Positions 10,201-17,532 of a DNA stretch of 64,000 bases are shown piece by piece. The stretch is from the NCBI RefSeq assembly GCF_009712035.1, contig NZ_VILB01000002.1, positions 211,926 to 275,925 on the forward strand. Direction: 5' to 3'. This DNA is from Anabaena sp. UHCC 0187 (GTDB taxonomy: Bacteria; Cyanobacteriota; Cyanobacteriia; Cyanobacteriales; Nostocaceae). Positions within the stretch are counted from its first letter, which is position 1; each line of letters starts with the position of its first letter. The notes beneath the pieces are model-generated. The model saw only the letters and a list, made by a program, of their open reading frames with translations, did not search any database and had not been told where the DNA came from. The position numbers and the translations under genes are program-made.

Positions 10201-10889
10201 TCATCCAAAGTAGACTTAGCTTGAACTATTTTCCGATCATAAGTCGCCACCCCGGCCAACTCATCAATAATTTCCCGACGTTCCCGCGCATTCATGGAGA
10301 TAATGCTAGTAACGTCACCCTGTAACACCACATTATAGCCTTCAGGATAAATCCTTAACTCCTCCAACTGTTCATGTAACTCAGTTAGAGTACAAGACAC
10401 ACCATTAATATAATAATTAGATGTATAACCCCCTTGCTGAGACACCCGCAACCGACGAGTCACACTCCAATCTGTTGGGGACTGGGGACTGGGGACTGGG
10501 GACTGGGAATCATCTTTCTCCCTTTGCGTCTTTGCGTCTTTGCGTGAGACATCTGATTGTAGATTTTCTTCCGCTTCTCCTACTTCCTCCCTCTGTGCCT
10601 CCGCGCCTTTGCGAGAGACATCCGAAATATCAAAAGTTACAGTTACACTAGCTTCTAGCGCCGAACGTCCCTTATGTTTTTGAGCATTATTGACCAAATC
10701 CGGTAAACGTTCCGCGCGCATACCCTTAGAACTAGCCAGTCCCAAACAAAACAGCAAAGCATCCAGAATATTTGACTTTCCAGAACCATTAGGCCCAGAT
10801 ATGACAGTACACCCCGGTAGCAAAGGGACAGCAGTAGTCCCACCGAAGGATTTAAAATTGGTAAGTTCAACGCGCTTGACGTATACCAT
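7221..10889 (-). CDS. smc: Chromosome segregation protein SMC
   Basis: Structural-maintenance-of-chromosomes ATPase, which organises and segregates the chromosome with ScpA/ScpB. I start it at the ATG giving MVYVKRVELTNFKSF, five codons inside a longer GTG-initiated frame. The Walker A motif GPNGSGKS is near the N-terminus, followed by long coiled-coil arms. A hinge lies about mid-protein (GLCGLVVQLGKV onward). The C-terminal head has the signature MSGGEKSLTALS and Walker B YAFDEVDMFLD. An odd stretch near residues 90-140 (DNA about 10470-10622) breaks the N-terminal head between a beta strand (VTVTFDIS) and WSVTRRLRV. It carries two copies of a DVSRK-AxxQRE peptide and an SPVPSPQSP run. This segment is translated intergenic-type repeat DNA, inserted without breaking the frame. 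Confidence 0.97.
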   Translation of the reverse strand: MVYVKRVELTNFKSFGGTTAVPLLPGCTVISGPNGSGKSNILDALLFCLGLASSKGMRAERLPDLVNNAQKHKGRSALEASVTVTFDISDVSRKGAEAQREEVGEAEENLQSDVSRKDAKTQREKDDSQSPVPSPQSPTDWSVTRRLRVSQQGGYTSNYYINGVSCTLTELHEQLEELRIYPEGYNVVLQGDVTSIISMNARERREIIDELAGVATYDRKIVQAKSTLDEVKDKEDSCRIIQTELSIQCDRLSQDKAKAEKYQLLKIEFSQKQSWEAVLSWRSLQAQQEKLVAQVQDGDRSFSNFTSELLTTNSQINQKTTELDQLNLRVKALGEEELLSVQSNLATQEAERKQLQRQQRELEASIQESTRRLTQTYQEIQQYQLSLEEAKQRQNVETLNVTSLQKERDTAQQNLESSRQAAAEIATASEAWVQQQTALNRQIESLLHTLEPQRTEQAQLQERNTQLQILISEQSQLIATLEPELAAKQVECVGLETEFNASTQPIQNLAENLAATEQELQIQQDTQKRLLQEQRDKQRQLDKLEAQTQAQQEIQGTQASKVILQSEMPGLCGLVVQLGKVEPKHQLALEMAAGGRLGHIVVDDDSVASAGIELLKQKRAGRATFLPLNKIKVPKFTQDATLRLADGFVSYAVDLVECDRRYHDVFAYVFGATVVFATLAQARKNMGLYRIVTLQGELLETSGAMTGGSSSQRSSLRFEKGEAGESQEVANLKTRLIDIDRILDRCGEAISTLATRTKTLTLELTEARQVRREQQLYLEQLKKDIKGLTTQLENTRSQLSQNTQKFTSAQSRLEILNRELPAQETQLQQLRHTLAELESSQTPSEWQQIQAIIKTQEQELQQRETALRDVQQQLKNLENQQQRLQEKIEESQTRVIQYQQEEATGKQQAATVNSQVVELSNLITANQGNLRKLEENLGEEKKNRDAAETELRSLLLRQQQLQWEIEKLQETQQKRREDLTALQNQLRDLGAELPSPLPEVPNKVDLEDLQKELRSLGKRLQAMEPVNMLALEEFDKVQGRLQELTEKLETLEGERTELLLRIENFTTLRQKAFKEAFDAVNENFQSIFAILSDGDGYLQLDNPEDPFNSGLNLVAHPKGKPVQRLASMSGGEKSLTALSFIFSLQRYRPSPFYAFDEVDMFLDGSNVERLARMIKQQAEQAQFIVVSLRRPMIESAQRTIGVTQARGAYTQVLGIKLQSSDH
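10470..10622 (-). repeat. Repeat DNA inserted in frame within smc
   Basis: Tandem GGGGACT units (about 10477-10507), shared with spacers at 22480, 49000 and 50455, are followed by two copies of the TTTGCGTCTTTGCG-type repeat ending in GAGACATC. All three parts are otherwise seen between genes in this window. Here they encode about 50 residues absent from normal SMC head domains. Confidence 0.8.
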
Positions 10890-11010
10890 GAGGCACTGGT
10901 TCACTGGAAACTGGGTTAAGTAAACAATTGTACCAATTATTTATGGTTTCGTGACTGGGAAGAAGGGGGAATTTGATCAGTAAATATTTGTTAGCTTAAC
11001 CGACAGAAGC

Positions 11011-11039
11011 CCCACGACTGACCCGAAGGGCAGCGTGGG
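11011..11039. repeat. Imperfect hairpin upstream of tnpB
   Basis: CCCACG, CTG and CCC pair with GGG, CAG and CGTGGG around a GAA loop, leaving single bulged bases. It is preceded by GAAGCC, as is the hairpin at the 3' end of tnpB. It may be an IS200/IS605-type end structure or the remnant of another copy. Confidence 0.55.
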
Positions 11040-11160
11040 ATGAATGGCGCGTGGATTAACGACAGTTTTTCGACGAATGCGATAGCAAGGGAGAAAAACA
11101 TGGAGGCAATTCACTTTTTCTTGTGTTATAGTTTTTATAGTAAATACCTTTCACTCTAAT

Positions 11161-12471
11161 ATGTTAAGAGTAGTCAAAGTCAGATTATATCCAGATACCC
11201 AACAAAAGCAGTCATTAGCGCAAGCTTTTGGCAGTTGTCGTTGGCTATGGAATTATTTTTTGAATTTGATGAACCAAACATATCAAGAGACAGGAAAAGG
11301 TTTATCTGGATACGAAGTCAAAAAGATAATTCCTCAGTTAAAGAAAGAGTATGAATGGCTGTCTTTAACTTATTCTCAGTGCTTGCAACAGGTTTGTTTA
11401 AATCTGGGAGTTGCATTTAATAATTTCTTTGAAAAAAGAGCTAAATACCCCAAGTTTAAATCTAAACATGGTAAGCAGTCTATTCAGTATCCTCAAAATG
11501 TCAAGATTGCCGATAATCAATTAATTCTCCCAAAAATAGGAAAAGTATCGGCAATTATTCACCGAGAGATTGAAGGGAAAATTAAAACTGTAACTATCAC
11601 CAAAAATTGCAGTGAACAATATTTCGCTGCTATTTTATTTGAAGATGGTAAAGAAAAACCAGAATCAATTACAGAAGGTAAAGCGATAGGCATTGATTTG
11701 GGATTAACTCATTTTGCAATCACCAGCGATGGTTCTAAATTTGACAATCCTCGAATACTGAATAAACACGAGAAGAACTTAAAGATAAAACAACAGCAAT
11801 TATCTAGAAAACAAAAAGCGATGCAGTGTGGTCTTGGGGGTCTCCCCCATGAACAACTGCATCAAGAAGGCTCTAACAACCGCAATAAAGCTAGAAAAAA
11901 AGTTGCTAGAGTCCACAGAAAGATAACTAATTGTAGAGAAGATTTCCTCCATAAACTATCTCGTAGGATAGTTAACGAAAGCCAAGTTATTGTGGTGGAA
12001 AATCTTCATATTAAAGGCATGATGCAAAATCACTGTCTAGCCAAATCTATTCAACAAGTTGGCTGGGGAATGTTTTGTACCATGCTTAAATACAAAGCAG
12101 AAAACGAAGGGAAGATTTATCAAGAAGTTGATAGATTCTTTCCTTCGTCAAAAACTTGTCATGTATGCCTTAATCAAGTGGGTAGTTTGCCGCTAGATGT
12201 AAGATTCTGGACTTGTGAAAAGTGCCAGACCAAGCATGATAGAGACATTAATGCAGCAATAAACCTCAGAGATGAGGGACTACGAATTTTGACCTCTGGA
12301 ACGGGGGATAAAGCGATGAAGTGTGGTCTTGGGGGTTTCCCCCATGAACAACTTCATCAAGAAGCCTGTCGCCCAGAAGTAAGTCGCAGTAATAGAGGAC
12401 GAAAGAAGTCTACTACTGTGCTTTCTGTTGGGCAGGAAGCCGACACTGTACCGTCAGGTCAGTGTGGGTAG
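11161..12471 (+). CDS. tnpB: TnpB, RNA-guided nuclease of IS200/IS605-type element (solitary)
   Basis: TnpB/OrfB protein of 436 residues. Family members are RNA-guided DNA nucleases related to Cas12 and act at transposon target sites. The N-terminal helix-turn-helix region (1-100) starts in the typical way (MLRVVKVRLYP). The RuvC catalytic residues are present: Asp179 in GIDLG, Glu280 in VENL, and the HDRDINAA aspartates near 360-362. The zinc-finger cysteines are at 333, 336, 352 and 355. No tnpA transposase is adjacent, so movement would need one supplied elsewhere. Two 17-residue insertions (220-236 and 385-401), each from a 51-base palindromic repeat, interrupt otherwise ordinary sequence between K and GSNNRNK and between DK and ACRPEVS. 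The second is after the zinc finger and probably harmless. The first lies between RuvC segments. Activity is uncertain. Confidence 0.93.
   Translation: MLRVVKVRLYPDTQQKQSLAQAFGSCRWLWNYFLNLMNQTYQETGKGLSGYEVKKIIPQLKKEYEWLSLTYSQCLQQVCLNLGVAFNNFFEKRAKYPKFKSKHGKQSIQYPQNVKIADNQLILPKIGKVSAIIHREIEGKIKTVTITKNCSEQYFAAILFEDGKEKPESITEGKAIGIDLGLTHFAITSDGSKFDNPRILNKHEKNLKIKQQQLSRKQKAMQCGLGGLPHEQLHQEGSNNRNKARKKVARVHRKITNCREDFLHKLSRRIVNESQVIVVENLHIKGMMQNHCLAKSIQQVGWGMFCTMLKYKAENEGKIYQEVDRFFPSSKTCHVCLNQVGSLPLDVRFWTCEKCQTKHDRDINAAINLRDEGLRILTSGTGDKAMKCGLGGFPHEQLHQEACRPEVSRSNRGRKKSTTVLSVGQEADTVPSGQCG
11818..11868 (+). repeat. Palindromic repeat inserted in tnpB, copy 1
   Basis: A 51-base insertion encoding AMQCGLGGLPHEQLHQE. 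The outer stem is GATGCAGT (11820-11827) with ACTGCATC (11856-11863), and the inner stem is GGGGG with CCCCC around TCT. It is frame-neutral and contains no stop codon. Confidence 0.85.
12313..12363 (+). repeat. Palindromic repeat inserted in tnpB, copy 2
   Basis: A 51-base insertion encoding AMKCGLGGFPHEQLHQE. The outer stem is GATGAAGT (12315-12322) with ACTTCATC (12351-12358). Compared with copy 1, both stem arms have changed together, which preserves pairing. Confidence 0.85.
12440..12468. repeat. Hairpin at the 3' end of tnpB (candidate element right end / guide RNA scaffold)
   Basis: CCGACACTG and CAGTGTGGG pair across a short loop, overlapping the last codons of tnpB. It is followed by TAGTTCAC. 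In this family the guide (omega) RNA comes from the tnpB 3' end and the element boundary, so any guide would be read from just after this hairpin. The exact end is inferred. Confidence 0.5.
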
Positions 12472-12596
12472 TTCACTGATATTCTTTTTGAAGTTGTGGG
12501 TAATTTAATGACTAGGGGGAATGCTGCAATTGAGACAACAGCAATTTTTAATACATGGCTATTCCAGTAAGCAGATTGAGTAAAAAGGTTTGAATT

Positions 12597-14204
12597 ATGA
12601 ATTCTACAGTGACTAATGATAATTCTTATTTGCATTATATTCAAACAGTCCTACCATTAATTAATACTGACACTTTAGAAAAACTATCTATCATTATCGC
12701 TAACACATCTTGGGATGAGCCAAATACTTCTGCTGATTGGAATAATATAGCAGTAGTAGCAATAACTGAAGCAGAACAGTGTAGTGATAATCTAACCATG
12801 CGTTCTGTCTATCTAGAAATGGCATTTGAAGCATTAAATAATGGTTTTGAAATAGATAGACATCCAATTTGTGCAGCCCATTTAGCTTTAGTTCATAGCT
12901 GGTTGGGAGAAAAATCAAAAGCTTTAGAAATAGCATTTGGTACATTTATTAATTCTTTACAATATGCTTACACTAGATCAGAGAATCATAATCCTTATTT
13001 AATCTATTTATTTACAAAAAATAAAAGACTTGCTGATCATGATCAAAAATGTCTAGAGAAAATATTACTGTCTGGAAATAGTTATCAACAAGCCTTATTT
13101 TTATTCAGTGATATTATATCTTGCTCACAAATCGCTTTTTACACTTCGGGAAGTCAGAGACTTTTATATTTAGCTAATCAAATTTTACCAAATTCAGTTA
13201 ATTTGCATTTAAAGATAGGCATAGCTAATTTAATGGGTGGGCAAGCGGAAGGTATTTTATATTTACATCAAGCTAGACATTTAGAACCAAGTTACGCGCC
13301 AATTTTGCAGTCTCTATACTTAGCTTATCGAGATTTACAACAGCTAGAAATGGCTAATCAATGGCGAGAATTTTCCAGTCAATTTTATCAGGAAGATCAG
13401 TTATGTCCTGATTGGAAATGGACGCAATTATCAGCAGATAGCTTATTTACATATTTGCCTTTTGAAAGTGATTTCATCATAGCAGTTGAGCCAAGTTTGC
13501 AAAGTATTGTTACCAGTGTATTACTGACTGAACAAGATTGGTTTGAGAAAGAAATGGAATTTTGGCGCAATTACATTAAACCAGGAATGACAGTTATTGA
13601 TGTCGGTGCTAATGTGGGTGTTTATACTTTTAGTGCTGCTTTAAAAGTAGGAAATACAGGACGAGTTTTAGCTATTGAACCATTCTCAGGTTGTGTCCGT
13701 TGTTTGCAAGAAACCTGTAAGATTAATGAATTACCCTGGGTGAAAATTTGTATAGGTGCGGCTAGTGACAAGAATAGCACTGTAAAATTATTACTACATT
13801 CTGCTAACGAACTAAACGAAATTATTTCTGGTGAAGCAGCAGCAGATATGCCTTCTGGTTCTTTTGAAGAAGTTCCTTGTTTTACTTTAGATAGTCTAAT
13901 TGAGCAAGAAAATATTCAGCAGGTTGATTTTCTTAAAATGGATGCTGAAGGGCATGAAATGGCTGTTTTAGCTGGGAGTCAGCAGTTAATAACTCAGTTT
14001 GCACCAGTTATTCTCTATGAAAATATAGCAGGTAACCAAGGTAGTAATATTGAAGTAGCAGAGTATTTACAGAATATAGGATATGAGTTATTTTACTATC
14101 AGCCTTTTATGCAGAAATTAATCCCTGTTAATTTTTCCCAAGATTCTCACCAGCTAAATTTCATTGCTGTACCACCAGAGAAAACCTCTATGTTTAATCT
14201 CTAA
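12597..14204 (+). CDS. FkbM-family methyltransferase with N-terminal helical-repeat domain
   Basis: A two-part protein of 535 residues. Residues 1-310 are helical and TPR-like (repeated short helices around the YLANQILPNSVNLHLKIG and YLAYRDLQQLEMANQW regions). Residues from about 322 form a SAM-dependent methyltransferase of the FkbM type. SAM-binding motif I is VIDVGANVGVYTFSA, followed by the acidic VLAIEPFSG and the later VDFLKMDAEGHE motif characteristic of the family. FkbM enzymes O-methylate sugars or other hydroxyl groups. With a second FkbM gene, an OGT-like glycosyltransferase and a pilin nearby, modification of surface glycans or glycoproteins is plausible. The substrate is not known. 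It starts 125 bases after tnpB. Confidence 0.88.
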   Translation: MNSTVTNDNSYLHYIQTVLPLINTDTLEKLSIIIANTSWDEPNTSADWNNIAVVAITEAEQCSDNLTMRSVYLEMAFEALNNGFEIDRHPICAAHLALVHSWLGEKSKALEIAFGTFINSLQYAYTRSENHNPYLIYLFTKNKRLADHDQKCLEKILLSGNSYQQALFLFSDIISCSQIAFYTSGSQRLLYLANQILPNSVNLHLKIGIANLMGGQAEGILYLHQARHLEPSYAPILQSLYLAYRDLQQLEMANQWREFSSQFYQEDQLCPDWKWTQLSADSLFTYLPFESDFIIAVEPSLQSIVTSVLLTEQDWFEKEMEFWRNYIKPGMTVIDVGANVGVYTFSAALKVGNTGRVLAIEPFSGCVRCLQETCKINELPWVKICIGAASDKNSTVKLLLHSANELNEIISGEAAADMPSGSFEEVPCFTLDSLIEQENIQQVDFLKMDAEGHEMAVLAGSQQLITQFAPVILYENIAGNQGSNIEVAEYLQNIGYELFYYQPFMQKLIPVNFSQDSHQLNFIAVPPEKTSMFNL

Positions 14205-14213
14205 CTCATGCTC

Positions 14214-14235
14214 GTAGTGAGGACTTTAGTCCTCA
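14214..14235 (+). repeat. REP element 1
   Basis: CGTAGTGAGGACTTTAGTCCTC: a GTAGT head followed by a GAGGAC/GTCCTC hairpin with a TTTA loop. It is ten bases downstream of the FkbM gene and belongs to the family associated with the adjacent RAYT. Confidence 0.85.
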
Positions 14236-14324
14236 TTTCAATTTACATTAAGTATTTTTTCAAATACAAACCAGACAATCTCTCAAAAATGCGATCACCA
14301 AAAAAGGAATAAACTAGATGATTT

Positions 14325-14347
14325 CTTAGTAAGGGCTTTCGTCCTAA
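14325..14347 (+). repeat. REP element 2
   Basis: A CTTAGT head followed by the AGGGC/GTCCT hairpin with a TTTC loop. It contains one G-T pair, so it is a diverged copy. Confidence 0.75.
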
Positions 14348-14368
14348 TATTTAAAGACAAGTAGAGAG

Positions 14369-14388
14369 AGGACTAAAGTCCTGACTAC
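14369..14388 (-). repeat. REP element 3 (inverted)
   Basis: Minus-strand copy: GTAGTC followed by the AGGACTTTAGTCCT hairpin. It faces elements 2 and 4. The sequence around it (ACAAACTAGACAA..CTCTCAAAAATGCGATC, 14386-14425) repeats the stretch at 14264-14303, so a REP-containing unit was duplicated in tandem. Confidence 0.8.
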
Positions 14389-14443
14389 AAACTAGACAAG
14401 CTCTCAAAAATGCGATCGCCAAATAATGATTTGATTAAATTAG

Positions 14444-14467
14444 TTCGTAGTAGAGGCTTTAGCCCTA
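14444..14467 (+). repeat. REP element 4
   Basis: TTCGTAGTAG followed by an AGGGC-type stem (AGGCTTTAGCCCT). It lies 24 bases upstream of the RAYT start codon, in the same orientation as the gene. Confidence 0.8.
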
Positions 14468-14490
14468 ATATTTTAATCTAATTAAAATCT

Positions 14491-15108
14491 ATGTACAAAT
14501 ATCGAAAACTTACAGATGAACAAAAAGCCGAACTAGTGCAGTATCGTTTAAGTCAGGGTTATCCACCTCATTCACCACCACATCCAGTTAAAGATAGAGA
14601 ATTTTATTTATTAACAGCAGCTTGCTATGAACATCAATCTTATATGAGTTTGGAGTGTCGTCGTCAGCAGATGCTAAAGATGATATTTGATAAATTTGGT
14701 GATGAGGGTAGTGCTGAAGCACTGACTACAAACATCAGGATTTGTGCCTGGGTAATTTTGCCTAATCATTATCATTTACTAGTGCAAATAAGAGAATTTG
14801 ATGTTTTGAGTGAGTTATTTCGCAAAATACATGGTGCGCTTTCTCGTCAATGGAATCAAGAAGACAATGTAACTGGGCGAAAAATATGGTATCGTTGGGC
14901 AGATAGAGCTATTCGCTCCCAAAGACATTACTATACAACTCTTAACTATATTCATTACAACCCTGTAAAACACGGTTTAGTAAAATCACCTTATGATTGG
15001 GTTGAGAGTAGTGTTCACTGGTATTTAGAAACGAACGGACGGCAATGGTTACGTGATTCTTGGGTTGAATATCCCGTTAGAGATTATGGTAAAGATTGGG
15101 ATAATTAG
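14491..15108 (+). CDS. REP-associated tyrosine transposase (RAYT)
   Basis: A Y1 transposase-like protein of 205 residues, related to IS200 TnpA but domesticated with REP hairpins. The HUH metal-binding motif is PNHYHLLVQ (about 91-99). Catalytic tyrosines are in RHYYTTLNYIHYNP (about 149-162), followed by the usual VKHGLV. The N-terminal YRKLT and the PHSPPHP region match the cyanobacterial branch. It is flanked by at least four REPs upstream and two downstream whose stems match each other. RAYT proteins recognise the GTAGT-type head and stem, and cleave and rejoin single-stranded REP DNA. The gene looks intact. Confidence 0.93.
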   Translation: MYKYRKLTDEQKAELVQYRLSQGYPPHSPPHPVKDREFYLLTAACYEHQSYMSLECRRQQMLKMIFDKFGDEGSAEALTTNIRICAWVILPNHYHLLVQIREFDVLSELFRKIHGALSRQWNQEDNVTGRKIWYRWADRAIRSQRHYYTTLNYIHYNPVKHGLVKSPYDWVESSVHWYLETNGRQWLRDSWVEYPVRDYGKDWDN

Positions 15109-15134
15109 TTCGTAGTAAGCACTTTAGTGCTTAA
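15109..15134 (+). repeat. REP element 5
   Basis: TTCGTAGT followed by AAGCACTTTAGTGCTT. The stem is AGCAC/GTGCT rather than GGAC/GTCC, so the stem differs from element 1 on both arms. It starts at the base after the RAYT stop codon. Confidence 0.85.
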
Positions 15135-15152
15135 ATTTCAATGAGTTTAATT

Positions 15153-15174
15153 GAGGACTAAAGTCCTCACTACG
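15153..15174 (-). repeat. REP element 6 (inverted)
   Basis: Minus-strand CGTAGTGAGGACTTTAGTCCTC, identical in core to element 1. With element 5 it forms an inverted pair (a BIME-like unit) between the convergent RAYT and glycosyltransferase genes. Confidence 0.85.
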
Positions 15175-15177
15175 TAC

Positions 15178-17373
15178 TTATTTACTATCAATATATATTT
15201 CCCACATTTGCTGATAGGCATTTTCCATTTCCCGCGCAAATTTCTTACCATTCCACAGAGGTGATGTTTGTCGTGACTTTCTCAGTTTCCAAACAATTTC
15301 TTGTCTTAATTTCTCATCTTTACCTAACCTTACACCCCACTCTACATACTCTTCATCACTCCAAGCTATACCTTCAGTTACACCAACATTCATCATCATT
15401 GTATAGCTGTTACGGGCTGCAAATTGTTCTCCCACTCTCGTAACTATGGGTATACCCATCCATAATGTTTCTAGGGTTGTGGTTGCACCGTTGTAGGGAT
15501 AGGTATCTAAGACAATATCAGCAATGGCTAAATTAGCACGATGTTCCATATCTGTAGGTGCAGTAGGTAGAAATCTTAAGCGGTTTAAATCAACACCTGC
15601 TGCTTCAGCAATTGGGTTAATAAAATTTTCTAAATCTTGATGATTAGCTCGATAACTTTTCAGAAGAAAATAACTATTGGGAACTTGTTTAATAATTTGC
15701 ATTTGTAACCGGATATTATCAGGATTACGTTTCAATCCGGTTTGGGAACTAAAATAAATAATTCCATTCTCAGGAATATCTAAAGATTCTCTGCTGATAG
15801 TTGGTGTTCCTACAGCAAAACCATCAATACCAATATAGTTTTGCGGTAGTCGCCAAATTTTTTCGGTATAATAATCTTGTGCTGATTCTGGTAAGACATA
15901 GTTATCAGCAATAAAATAATCAACTGTTGGGAAACCTGTGGCATCATAACCTAACCAACTAACTTGAATTGGTGCAGGTTTCAAAGCTAAAATTGCACAA
16001 TTACCATAGGAAGTTAAACTATCTAAATCAACTAAAATATCTATTTTATCTTGATTAATTTTATCTGCCATTGCCACCATTGAAATACATTCTTGATGGA
16101 AATGATCACCAAATTCTCTTTTATAAGCCTGTTGTTGTAGATCGTGAGCATTCTCTCGTAAAGAATATAAATAAATATCAAATTCTTGACGATTGTGATA
16201 TTTTAATAACCACCAAGCTAAGAAACCGACAGAATGAGTCCGAAAACATTCTGATAAATAGCCTATTCTTAAAGGACGTTCACTGAGAGAAGGACGTAAT
16301 GAGTTAAAACGTTTTTGATAAGTGTTGACATTTTCGGGAAAACTTTTCCATACCAGTTGTTGACATAAAGTTGCTAATCCATTACGCAGTAATCTATTTT
16401 CACTGGGATTATCTTCCATGTATAATAATATAGGTCCCATGGCTAAAAGTTGAATTAAACTTTCGCTTTCTGTTTGATTTACTAAAAGATTAGATAAAGA
16501 TAGTTTATGTTTTTGGTAAGCTTCAACTGATTCTTCCCAACTCTGACAAGAAGTTAATAATGATCCTGCTAAATAGTGCGTACCAACAATTTGATCAATT
16601 GGTTCTTGACTAAGTGTTAAATATTGTTTTCCCCAATTAATAGATTCTTGAAGATAATCTCCACCTAAAGTTTGTAGGGGAGGAATTAATTTTCTAATAA
16701 AATCTAAATTATTAGGTTTTAACTGGAGAGCGACTTTTAGAAAATAAATTGAAAGATGATAGTTAGAAAACCGATAATAAACCTCAGCCTTTTCTGTCAG
16801 TAATTGAATAATAGTTTTAGAAGTTAATAGATAAGGTATAAATACTGCAACCAATTTATCTATAAAAGGACGAGGATTAACTGGATCAGGTTGAACTAAT
16901 TTTTCAATTACTTGAAATAATAATTTTTCATCGAAAATAGGTGTTTCTGTTAATTGAAATATAAGTTCAATTAATTCATTAATATTCGTTTCTATATCTT
17001 CAATATTTAAATCAATATTTAGATCGATGATCTTGATAAAATTATTAATATTATCAGGAACAAATCCTTTGATGTGTTGACGAATTGCCCAAGCTAGTTG
17101 ATAGTTAGAATTTACCTCATTTTCTTGAGCAGCAGTTAATAAAATTTCTGTTAATTGTTGTAACCATTCTGCTGATTCGTCTTCTCCAAATTCGAGAAAG
17201 GGAGTCATCCATGTAATTTGTGCTTCTTCTTCTCTGCCTTCTAATAATAAAGCTAATCCTAAATACCAATAATTAGTAACTTCTGTGGGATTTTCAGTAA
17301 TATTTTTTTCATATTCTTGAATGGTTAATAAAGTTGGAATTAAAGAAATTTGATTATCTAACTGGGTAGTCAT
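15178..17373 (-). CDS. SPINDLY/OGT-like glycosyltransferase (GT41 family) with helical-repeat domain
   Basis: A large soluble protein of about 731 residues from the chosen ATG (MTTQLDNQ); the frame stays open 15 codons further to a TTG. The N-terminal half is built of TPR-like helices (for example YWYLGLALLLEGREEEAQ). The C-terminal half is the GT41 domain, with RIGYLSECFRTHSVGF, PIQVSWLGYDATGFP, IIYFSSQTGLKRNPDN and DTYPYNGATTTLETLWMG. GT41 enzymes transfer a sugar from a nucleotide sugar (GlcNAc or fucose) to Ser/Thr of proteins. The gene lies directly downstream of the pilin gene on the same strand, with a hairpin between them, so pilin or another surface protein is a possible target. That link is an inference. 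Confidence 0.9.
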   Translation of the reverse strand: MTTQLDNQISLIPTLLTIQEYEKNITENPTEVTNYWYLGLALLLEGREEEAQITWMTPFLEFGEDESAEWLQQLTEILLTAAQENEVNSNYQLAWAIRQHIKGFVPDNINNFIKIIDLNIDLNIEDIETNINELIELIFQLTETPIFDEKLLFQVIEKLVQPDPVNPRPFIDKLVAVFIPYLLTSKTIIQLLTEKAEVYYRFSNYHLSIYFLKVALQLKPNNLDFIRKLIPPLQTLGGDYLQESINWGKQYLTLSQEPIDQIVGTHYLAGSLLTSCQSWEESVEAYQKHKLSLSNLLVNQTESESLIQLLAMGPILLYMEDNPSENRLLRNGLATLCQQLVWKSFPENVNTYQKRFNSLRPSLSERPLRIGYLSECFRTHSVGFLAWWLLKYHNRQEFDIYLYSLRENAHDLQQQAYKREFGDHFHQECISMVAMADKINQDKIDILVDLDSLTSYGNCAILALKPAPIQVSWLGYDATGFPTVDYFIADNYVLPESAQDYYTEKIWRLPQNYIGIDGFAVGTPTISRESLDIPENGIIYFSSQTGLKRNPDNIRLQMQIIKQVPNSYFLLKSYRANHQDLENFINPIAEAAGVDLNRLRFLPTAPTDMEHRANLAIADIVLDTYPYNGATTTLETLWMGIPIVTRVGEQFAARNSYTMMMNVGVTEGIAWSDEEYVEWGVRLGKDEKLRQEIVWKLRKSRQTSPLWNGKKFAREMENAYQQMWEIYIDSK

Positions 17374-17476
17374 TATTAAAAACCTTAAACATGTTTTGAA
17401 ATAAGCTTCAAATTTCAACCAAATTTAGGGACTAACATCTGTCAACTCCTAAATTATGTAAAAAATTATATCAAAA

Positions 17477-17512
17477 AAAATGCTAGATGTGTCTCAATAC
17501 ATCTAGCATTTT
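17477..17512 (-). terminator. Terminator between pilin and glycosyltransferase genes
   Basis: A perfect 14-pair inverted repeat (AAAATGCTAGATGT, 17477-17490; ACATCTAGCATTTT, 17499-17512) around an eight-base loop. A/T tracts on both sides make it able to stop transcription in either direction. It ends the strong pilin transcript or attenuates it before the glycosyltransferase. Confidence 0.85.
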
Positions 17513-17532
17513 CAAATACAAGGAATGAAACC

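Noticed and set aside
10421..10651. Plus-strand frame rich in [14 protein letters not shown] sequence
   Set aside because: It is the reverse of the repeat insertion in smc and an artefact of low-complexity DNA.
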